DNA of 18,535 bases, taken from positions 1 through 18,535 of the forward strand of contig CAVJWR010000059.1 in assembly GCA_963653155.1 (NCBI GenBank), read 5' to 3'. Each line of letters opens with the position of its first letter. The stretch's first letter is position 1. A program made the position numbers and the translations under genes. This stretch comes from UBA1731 sp963653155 (lineage in GTDB: Bacteria > Verrucomicrobiota > Kiritimatiellia > RFP12 > UBA1067). The notes under the pieces are model-generated. The model was not told where the DNA came from and searched no databases. It saw nothing but the letters and a program-made list of their open reading frames with translations. Of this stretch, positions 13,699-18,535 are shown piece after piece.

Positions 13699-14693
13699 AT
13701 GATCCCCCGGATGTAGCCGAGCGCGAACGCCATGCCGGTCTCCCACCAGTCGGCCGCCTCCAGGCGCGGCGTGTGGTCGGGCACGACCGTCCCCGCGAAG
13801 CCGCACCGCTCGTAGATCGCCATTGCCTTCTTCATGTCCACGTAACCGTCGTCGATGAAGACCTCCGAATACCTTGGCAGCTGCCCCGAGACGTTGCGGA
13901 AGTGGACGTAGCCGATTTTACCGGCCGAGGCAAACTCCTCGATCGCCGCGTAGACGTCGACGCCTCGCATGGTCGAGATCGTGCCCTGGCAGAACTCGAT
14001 CGCGTTCGCCGGCGAGTCGACGAGCCGCATCAGCTTGCGGTAGCCCTCGACCGATGTGAGCGGACGGTATGTGCCTTTCAGGTATTCGATCGGCGGATCG
14101 TCCGGATGCGCACAGAGCTTCATCCCGTACCTCTCGGCGACGGGACAGAGGTTTTCGAGAAAATACTTCAGGCGCGCCCAGTGTTGCGCGGGCGTCGTCG
14201 GCGGCAGCACGTCCACCGCGCTGCGGCGCTCGATCTCGGTGTTGAACCAGAAGCGGCGAGACGGCAGCGGCGAGTGGTCGACCTTTGCCTCGTCGAACAT
14301 CTTGATCGAGGCCGCGCCGCGTCCGTTCGTGTTGTTCGCCTCGGTATAGTAGCCCTGCACGCCACAGCAGCTGAAGTTGTAGCCGAAGACCTTCATCCCG
14401 GCCCTGCCCGCGTTCTCGACGGTCTGGATCAGGTTCGCCATCTGCTCCTCCTTGCCCGGCTCATCGAGGACAACGTGGTCGAGGTGCTGAGGATGGAAGT
14501 TCTCGATGCCCTCCAGCACGAGCCCGTGCCGCGCGGCCTGTTCGCGGATGCGCACGAAGTCCTCCAGGCGCCACACGCCGTCGCCCGCGCCAAACGGCAC
14601 CCAGGCGATCACCGTCTCGCAGCCAAGCTGCCGCGCCAGCGCAAGATGCGCGTCCGTCCATTTTTCGGGGTGAAGACACAATCCGAGTTTCAT
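13695..14693 (-). CDS. uxuA: Mannonate dehydratase (UxuA-like)
   Basis: 332 residues from an ATG at 14693. It is a TIM-barrel dehydratase of the UxuA family, converting D-mannonate to 2-keto-3-deoxy-D-gluconate in the cytoplasm with Mn2+. The candidate metal ligands are H196 (in CAHPDDPP), C235 (in FCQGT), H264 (in YVHFRNV) and D306 (in VPDHTPR). Their positions and spacing closely match His199, Cys237, His266 and Asp310 that I recall for the Streptococcus suis enzyme. NFHPQHLDHV near residues 65-74 and the final VPDHTPR are also family-like. It is somewhat shorter than the E. coli protein (394), as expected of the shorter subtype. It lies 19 bases after the lactonase gene and overlaps the transporter gene by 4 bases. 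The product KDG is the substrate of the kinase encoded further downstream. Confidence 0.88.
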   Translation of the reverse strand: MKLGLCLHPEKWTDAHLALARQLGCETVIAWVPFGAGDGVWRLEDFVRIREQAARHGLVLEGIENFHPQHLDHVVLDEPGKEEQMANLIQTVENAGRAGMKVFGYNFSCCGVQGYYTEANNTNGRGAASIKMFDEAKVDHSPLPSRRFWFNTEIERRSAVDVLPPTTPAQHWARLKYFLENLCPVAERYGMKLCAHPDDPPIEYLKGTYRPLTSVEGYRKLMRLVDSPANAIEFCQGTISTMRGVDVYAAIEEFASAGKIGYVHFRNVSGQLPRYSEVFIDDGYVDMKKAMAIYERCGFAGTVVPDHTPRLEAADWWETGMAFALGYIRGIM

Positions 14694-14712
14694 TTCCGTT
14701 CGTTTCCTTTCT

Positions 14713-15558
14713 TTACTGGTTCAAAGGCTTCAGCTCGAAGACCGATCCCGCGCCCGTCGCGGCAAAGTAAGCCGTCGCGTCCGGCTCCCTGTTGGCGGTC
14801 GTCACGAAGATGCGCCCGGCTCCGACCTCGACGCTCGTCACTTTCTTCATCGGGAACACGACATGGTCCAGAAGCCGTCCGTCCGCCGCGCGATGCTCCA
14901 GCCGCGCCCCGTCCCAGAACGCGACCCAGAGCGTCCCGTCGCGCGGATCGACCGTCATTCCGTCCGGCACACCCGGCACCGCAAAGTCGTCCACGAGGAT
15001 GCGACGGTTCGCAAGCCGCCCCGTCTTGCGGTCATAGTCGTAGGCGTAGATCCGTTTCTCGTCCGAGACGACGAAGTAGAAGGTCGTCCCGTCCGGCGAG
15101 ACGCCCATGCCGTTCGGATTCCCCTCCGTTGCCGGCTCCAGACACGTGAACGTACCGTCCCGCATGAGCCACAGTTCGCCCTTCAGTCCCTGCGACGGCT
15201 CGTGCGCCACGCCGCAGAATGCATTCGCGCCGTCGACCCAGACGTCATTGAACCGCCGCCTCTCGTGACCCGGCAATTTCCAGCGCAGAATGGGCGTGCC
15301 GCCGAAATCCGTGTCCCAAACTTCGCATCGCGCCGTGAAGAGGCGGAGCCGTCCGTGGCCGAGCGGCGCGAGCGCGCCGATCTTGCCGAGACCGGGATCG
15401 ACCGCCTCGAACGCCGTCGGCGGTGCGCCGTCCCGCTGACGCAGATACCGCCCGCCCGTGAGATCGACCCAGTAGAGCGTCTTGTCGGCGGCGCACCAGC
15501 GCGGCCCTTCCGCGACCACGCACGGCGACGCGGCGTAGCATTCGAGAGCCCAGCCCAT
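14713..15558 (-). CDS. SMP-30/gluconolactonase-family lactonase
   Basis: 281 residues from an ATG at 15558. This is a six-bladed beta-propeller of the SGL (SMP-30/gluconolactonase/LRE-like) family. The divalent-metal ligands are recognisable: E17 (AEGPRW), N104 (RRFNDVW), N149 (NPNGMGVSPDG) and D199 (VPDGMTVD). They align in spacing with Glu18, Asn103, Asn154 and Asp204 of human SMP30. No signal peptide is evident, so it is cytoplasmic. The family hydrolyses aldono-, uronic- or aldaro-lactones. It follows the short-chain dehydrogenase by 4 bases and precedes mannonate dehydratase by 19 bases. This pairing suggests that a dehydrogenase product is a lactone that must be opened, or that lactone by-products of the sugar acids are cleared. 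The natural lactone is not deducible. Confidence 0.87.
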   Translation of the reverse strand: MGWALECYAASPCVVAEGPRWCAADKTLYWVDLTGGRYLRQRDGAPPTAFEAVDPGLGKIGALAPLGHGRLRLFTARCEVWDTDFGGTPILRWKLPGHERRRFNDVWVDGANAFCGVAHEPSQGLKGELWLMRDGTFTCLEPATEGNPNGMGVSPDGTTFYFVVSDEKRIYAYDYDRKTGRLANRRILVDDFAVPGVPDGMTVDPRDGTLWVAFWDGARLEHRAADGRLLDHVVFPMKKVTSVEVGAGRIFVTTANREPDATAYFAATGAGSVFELKPLNQ

Positions 15559-15562
15559 CCGC

Positions 15563-16378
15563 TTACCGCTCCCGCATCTTCGACGTGTCGTCCTCGCATG
15601 CGGCGGGATAAAGCTGGACGGACGAGCCGCCGTCCATCACGATCCGCGCGCCCTGAAAGCCGCGCGCGCCGTCGCTCGCCAGGAACGCGACGGCCTCCGC
15701 CACGTCGGTCCCGCTCGCCTCATGTCCGTTCGGCACGAGCGAACGCCGCTGGGACTTGATCTCGTCGGAGAGGAAGTTCCAGCGGCTCGTCCAGATGAAG
15801 CCCGGCGCGACCATGTTGACGCGAATTCCCTTAGGCCCAAGGTCGACCGCAAACGCCTTCATCATCGCGTCCATCGCGCCCTTCGAGGCGACATAGGTGA
15901 TGCGGTTGCGGCTCACGCGCTCGGACGAGTTGGATCCGACGAACACGACGACGCCCCGCTGATCGGTCTTCGGGTCTCGTGCCTGTTTCAGGAAGAAGCG
16001 GTTCGCCGCGAGCTGCACGAGACGGAAGCCGCCGAGGACGTTCACGTCGAGGACGGACTGGAACTGCGCATCCGTCGTCTCCAGGCATGTGCCCTGACCG
16101 AGACCGAAATTCGCCGCGTTCGAGACGACGACGTCGAGCCGTCCGGCCTCCTTCTCGATGACATCCATCATCGCCTCGACGTCCACACGGCGCGAGACGT
16201 CGCACGTCAGCGCACGGAAACCGGAGAGCCCGCGCGCCGTCAGCGCCCGCACGCCCTCTGCGACGGAGGCGTCATTCGATCCGCAGAGGAAGACCTTCGC
16301 CCCCTCGCGGAGAAACCGGTCGACGATCTCCAGCCCCGTGTTCCGGCAGCCGCCCGTCACGACCACAACCTTGTTCAT
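15563..16378 (-). CDS. Short-chain dehydrogenase/reductase, possibly fructuronate reductase
   Basis: 271 residues from an ATG at 16378, with GGAG 9 bases upstream; an in-frame ATG 30 bases earlier has no such site and would add an unusual N-terminus. Classical SDR features are present: the nucleotide-binding TGGCRNTG (8-15), the structural NAA (87-89), and the catalytic S149, Y162 and K166 with canonical spacing (YVASK). The protein is cytoplasmic. In Bacillus-type hexuronate loci an SDR next to uxuA acts as D-mannonate oxidoreductase (fructuronate to mannonate), and this is the best inference here. The adjacent lactonase also fits an SDR that oxidises an aldose or uronate to a lactone, so uronate or sugar dehydrogenase is an alternative. 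It starts 29 bases after the hydrolase gene stop. Confidence 0.87.
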   Translation of the reverse strand: MNKVVVVTGGCRNTGLEIVDRFLREGAKVFLCGSNDASVAEGVRALTARGLSGFRALTCDVSRRVDVEAMMDVIEKEAGRLDVVVSNAANFGLGQGTCLETTDAQFQSVLDVNVLGGFRLVQLAANRFFLKQARDPKTDQRGVVVFVGSNSSERVSRNRITYVASKGAMDAMMKAFAVDLGPKGIRVNMVAPGFIWTSRWNFLSDEIKSQRRSLVPNGHEASGTDVAEAVAFLASDGARGFQGARIVMDGGSSVQLYPAACEDDTSKMRER

Positions 16379-16407
16379 ATTTTGTTTCTCCAAGTTTCTA
16401 AAAATCA

Positions 16408-18120
16408 TTATTCCGACACGTTGCCCCAGCGGTCGACGCTGCGGACGGCGTAGTCACCCTTCTCACCCTTGACGTCCAGCCGCGTCGAGACGGTCGAGGC
16501 GATCTGCTCGCCGTCACGGAACACGCGATAGTAGACATGTTCCGAATCGGTCACGGCATCCCAGACGAGGGCACCGTCGTCCACCAATTTCACGCCCGTG
16601 ACAGGCGGCGGCAGACGGTCGGCGTAGTCCGTCGTGAAAAACGCCATCGCGCGTGGTAGCAACGTCGCCGTGAAGACTCCGTTCGTCGCCACGACCACGC
16701 CTTTCATCGGCTGGAGGTCGTTGAAGGCGTTCATCGGCGGCTTCGCCGAATCGTATTCGTAGATGCGCAGGGGCTTCGCGAGCGGATGCTCACTCGCGAT
16801 CCGAACCGTCTTCGCCGCGCCCCAGTTGATGACGGCGATCGAACAGGATCCGTCAGGGTTCGTGACCGCGCCGATGCGCAGTTCCGGGTCGTCGAACGCG
16901 GGCTCCAGCACGCGCGCGCCCTTGCGGAAAAGCTTCACAAGATAGCCCATCGTGTAGAGGTCGGGATAGGACGAATAGTCCCCGTTCTCGTCGTCCCAGC
17001 GGAAGAGCCCGTTCTTGTTGTAGCGCACATCAAGCCCCCAGCCCGAGAACCGCGCGACGTCATAGCGCGCCTTCTCTTCGGACGTGTCGCCATCCTCGCG
17101 CAGGAACGGGTCGGGATAGTCGACGAAACTCCAGCTCACCGCATTGAGCGCGCCCGCGTTCAGCGCCGCAAGCCCCATTTCCGCGCGGCAGATCGCGACC
17201 TCGCGCGCGAACGCGCTCATCGGCCACCGCCAGCCGCCGTGACCGTCGTCGCGCATGTGCCCCTCGCGATACGGCACGATTGGCCCCGTCATGCCCCACT
17301 CGCCGAGCGAAATGCGCTTTTCGCGGCCGAGGCAGAGCGAGACGAGGTTCGTCATGTAGCCGTATACGTCACCATAGACCCGCGCCTCGCCCGGCTTCGC
17401 CGCGCGGTCGTAGTAGTGCCAGCAGTAGACTTCGGTGATGTCGTTGATCTTCTGCGTCGCCCACACGACGTCATCGATGTGCTTCGGCATGGCGGAATCG
17501 GGCGTCATGAGTCCGATGTCGAGTCCATGCCGCCGAAACGCCGTGTAGAGCTCGCGGCACAGCCTCTCGTAGACGTCGCGATGCGCCGAGAACCATCCCC
17601 ACGTCGGGCCGGACGCCATCTCGTTCGTGAGCGCGTAGTAGCGGATCTTCACGCACTTGCGCACCTTGACGAGATAGTCGAGCCGCGTGGCGACGTTCTC
17701 GCAGTAGCCCTTGAAGTCAAAGCCGTCCGTCACAACCGGCATGCGCCCCGGCACGAGATAGAGCGTCGTCCCCGCGCGCCGGAACGTCGCGTCGTAGTAG
17801 TCGGCGAATGCGTCCATCGCCGCCGGCGTCCAGTCGTGAAAGCCCGCGAACACGCGAGAATAGGTCGGCGCGATCTCGCGAAAGGTCTTCAGCACACGCT
17901 GGTCGCGAAATTCGTCCGACATCAGCGGCGTCATCGTCGCCTCGGAGTTGTGGAAGCCGAAGCCGCCCCAAAGCCAGCGCATGCACGGCTTTGTCAACGT
18001 GACATCCGTGACGTCCGCCGCGCCGGCGGACAGCGCCGCCACGGACGACAGCACTAAGGCGCCGAAGACAAAGGCCTTATCAAAACCCATTCTGAGAAAC
18101 TGATCCTTGGAACGTCGCAT
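16408..18120 (-). CDS. Secreted clan GH-A-like glycoside hydrolase with C-terminal Fn3-like domain
   Basis: 570 residues from an ATG at 18120. A signal peptide spans about residues 1-35 (RRSKD, then a hydrophobic core, cleavage near SAGA|AD). The catalytic part is a (beta/alpha)8 barrel. YYALTNEMASGPTWGW supplies the Asn-Glu acid/base pair (N166, E167) after strand 4, and ISLGEWGMTGP supplies the likely nucleophile E274 after strand 7. WHYYDRA and AVSWSFVDYPDP are further barrel strand ends. A beta-sandwich follows (about 395-500), as in GH30, GH39, GH51 or GH79-type enzymes; I cannot assign the family. The last 65 or so residues (PPPVTGVKLVDDGALVWDAV to the end) form an Fn3-like module. The ATG at 18090 is possible but has poorer ribosome-binding spacing. 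The gene follows the beta-helix gene by 10 bases and heads the hexuronate genes, so a uronic-acid-containing glycan is a likely target. Confidence 0.83.
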   Translation of the reverse strand: MRRSKDQFLRMGFDKAFVFGALVLSSVAALSAGAADVTDVTLTKPCMRWLWGGFGFHNSEATMTPLMSDEFRDQRVLKTFREIAPTYSRVFAGFHDWTPAAMDAFADYYDATFRRAGTTLYLVPGRMPVVTDGFDFKGYCENVATRLDYLVKVRKCVKIRYYALTNEMASGPTWGWFSAHRDVYERLCRELYTAFRRHGLDIGLMTPDSAMPKHIDDVVWATQKINDITEVYCWHYYDRAAKPGEARVYGDVYGYMTNLVSLCLGREKRISLGEWGMTGPIVPYREGHMRDDGHGGWRWPMSAFAREVAICRAEMGLAALNAGALNAVSWSFVDYPDPFLREDGDTSEEKARYDVARFSGWGLDVRYNKNGLFRWDDENGDYSSYPDLYTMGYLVKLFRKGARVLEPAFDDPELRIGAVTNPDGSCSIAVINWGAAKTVRIASEHPLAKPLRIYEYDSAKPPMNAFNDLQPMKGVVVATNGVFTATLLPRAMAFFTTDYADRLPPPVTGVKLVDDGALVWDAVTDSEHVYYRVFRDGEQIASTVSTRLDVKGEKGDYAVRSVDRWGNVSE

Positions 18121-18130
18121 ATTTCTCTCT

Positions 18131-18535
18131 TCACTTCCCCTCTGCATCGGGCCATCCAAGCGGTTGGCCGTCGAGCGTGTTGTCGCGGACAATTGGGGCA
18201 TCCAGGTTATTGAAGATGAAAGCCCGCTCGGCGATTTCGGCGAGCGCGTTGCCCTCGATGAGGACGTCCGCAAACGGCACGGACTTCGCCGGCGGATGGT
18301 TAACCGTCATCGCGGACGACCGGATGCCACGATTGACGCGGCGGATCGCATTGCCGCGAATGACGAGGTTGTAGGGCGCGGGACCCTCCTGGTAATGGAG
18401 CAGGTTCGAGATCTCGATGCCGCGATAGACCGAATCAATCACGTTGTCCGCCACGTAGGCGTTCGCGCACTGGATCTGAATCGCGACGCCGCGCAGGTTC
18501 GTGAAGCGGTTGCCTGTACAGACGAAGCCCGTACC
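18131..18535 (-). CDS. Right-handed parallel beta-helix protein, C-terminal fragment
   Basis: The frame is open from the right edge of the window to a stop at 18131, giving 134 C-terminal residues; the start lies outside. The sequence shows regular PbH1-type coils with repeated N-x-[FIL] and G-I/V-x-I units: GNRFTNLRGVAIQIQ, DNVIDSVYRGIEISN, GNAIRRVNRGIRSS, GNALAEIAERAFIFNN and DNTLDG. This is the fold of many polysaccharide lyases and some glycoside hydrolases and epimerases. The catalytic region is probably in the missing part. It is 10 bases upstream of the secreted hydrolase, and the two probably act together on the same acidic polysaccharide outside the cytoplasm. The GTG at 18454 is internal and not the start, because the frame and the repeats continue upstream. 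Confidence 0.8.
   Translation of the reverse strand, partial: GTGFVCTGNRFTNLRGVAIQIQCANAYVADNVIDSVYRGIEISNLLHYQEGPAPYNLVIRGNAIRRVNRGIRSSAMTVNHPPAKSVPFADVLIEGNALAEIAERAFIFNNLDAPIVRDNTLDGQPLGWPDAEGK

Noticed and set aside
13699..13806. N-terminal extension of the MFS transporter
   Set aside because: The extra 36 residues are arginine- and glycine-rich and lie within the dehydratase gene. The GTG at 13698 gives a normal MFS start with a 4-base overlap.
13620..15149. 509-codon open frame on the plus strand
   Set aside because: It runs antisense across the transporter, mannonate dehydratase and lactonase genes, all with clear family motifs, and its translation ends in arginine- and serine-rich low complexity.
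16786..18057. 423-codon open frame on the plus strand
   Set aside because: It is antisense to the secreted hydrolase, which has a signal peptide and catalytic motifs. The plus-strand product is rich in Arg, Val and His as expected of a GC-rich antisense frame.
18131..18454. Complete 107-residue gene starting at GTG 18454
   Set aside because: The frame stays open to the window edge and the beta-helix repeats continue upstream, so this is the end of a longer gene.

Overview
The window looks like a fragment of a metagenome-assembled genome from a polysaccharide-degrading, Gram-negative bacterium of the Planctomycetota-Verrucomicrobiota-Lentisphaerota group. A gut-type Kiritimatiellae or Lentisphaeria member is my best guess. 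The reasons are the combination of Tat-exported Gfo/Idh/MocA and xylose-isomerase-like enzymes, an autotransporter-associated beta-strand repeat protein, a CBM9-like secreted protein, several secreted (beta/alpha)8-barrel hydrolases and a beta-helix protein. This is inference from gene content; there is no rRNA or marker gene here. Two runs of N (3222-3307 and 5280-5289) are assembly gaps. All thirteen confident genes plus the partial gene at the right edge lie on the minus strand, so transcription runs from right to left. No stretch without a gene exceeds about 220 bases, and I see no tRNA, rRNA, CRISPR array or insertion sequence.

Right block (18535 down to about 10241), in transcription order: the C-terminal end of a right-handed beta-helix protein, a secreted clan GH-A-like glycoside hydrolase with a C-terminal Fn3-like domain, a short-chain dehydrogenase (SDR), an SMP-30/gluconolactonase-family lactonase, a mannonate dehydratase (UxuA-like), an MFS sugar-acid transporter, an unrelated RhuM-family gene, and a KDG kinase (KdgK/PfkB family). 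The metabolic genes from 18535 to 12427 are tightly packed (gaps of 4 to 29 bases, or 4-base overlaps). Read together they describe depolymerisation of an acidic polysaccharide outside the cytoplasm, uptake of a hexuronate-type sugar acid, reduction or lactone opening, dehydration of D-mannonate to 2-keto-3-deoxygluconate (KDG), and phosphorylation to KDPG. No uronate isomerase (UxaC) or KDPG aldolase is in the window. The RhuM gene sits between the transporter and the kinase, is poorer in GC than both, and appears to be an accessory insertion.

Left block (10130 down to 1): an L-fucose isomerase-like enzyme (cytoplasmic), a Tat-exported tandem xylose-isomerase-like double barrel, and a Tat-exported Gfo/Idh/MocA oxidoreductase, all three joined by stop-start overlaps. 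A 217-base intergenic region follows that holds a striking three-way-junction palindrome. After it come a secreted beta-strand-repeat protein (broken by an N gap), a secreted glycoside-hydrolase-like protein whose start lies 2 bases after the previous stop, and a secreted CBM9-like protein cut by the window edge. The three overlapping genes suggest an oxidoreductive sugar-modifying cassette, possibly 3-keto-glycoside chemistry, accompanied by secreted glycan-binding or glycan-cleaving partners.

The most unusual items are the near-perfect cruciform or three-way-junction element at 5600-5656, the tandem fusion of two complete xylose-isomerase-like barrels in one Tat protein, the RhuM protein carrying a degenerate phospholipase-D motif in the middle of a sugar-acid locus, and the period-8 CTCCGTG tandem repeat at 1324-1347.
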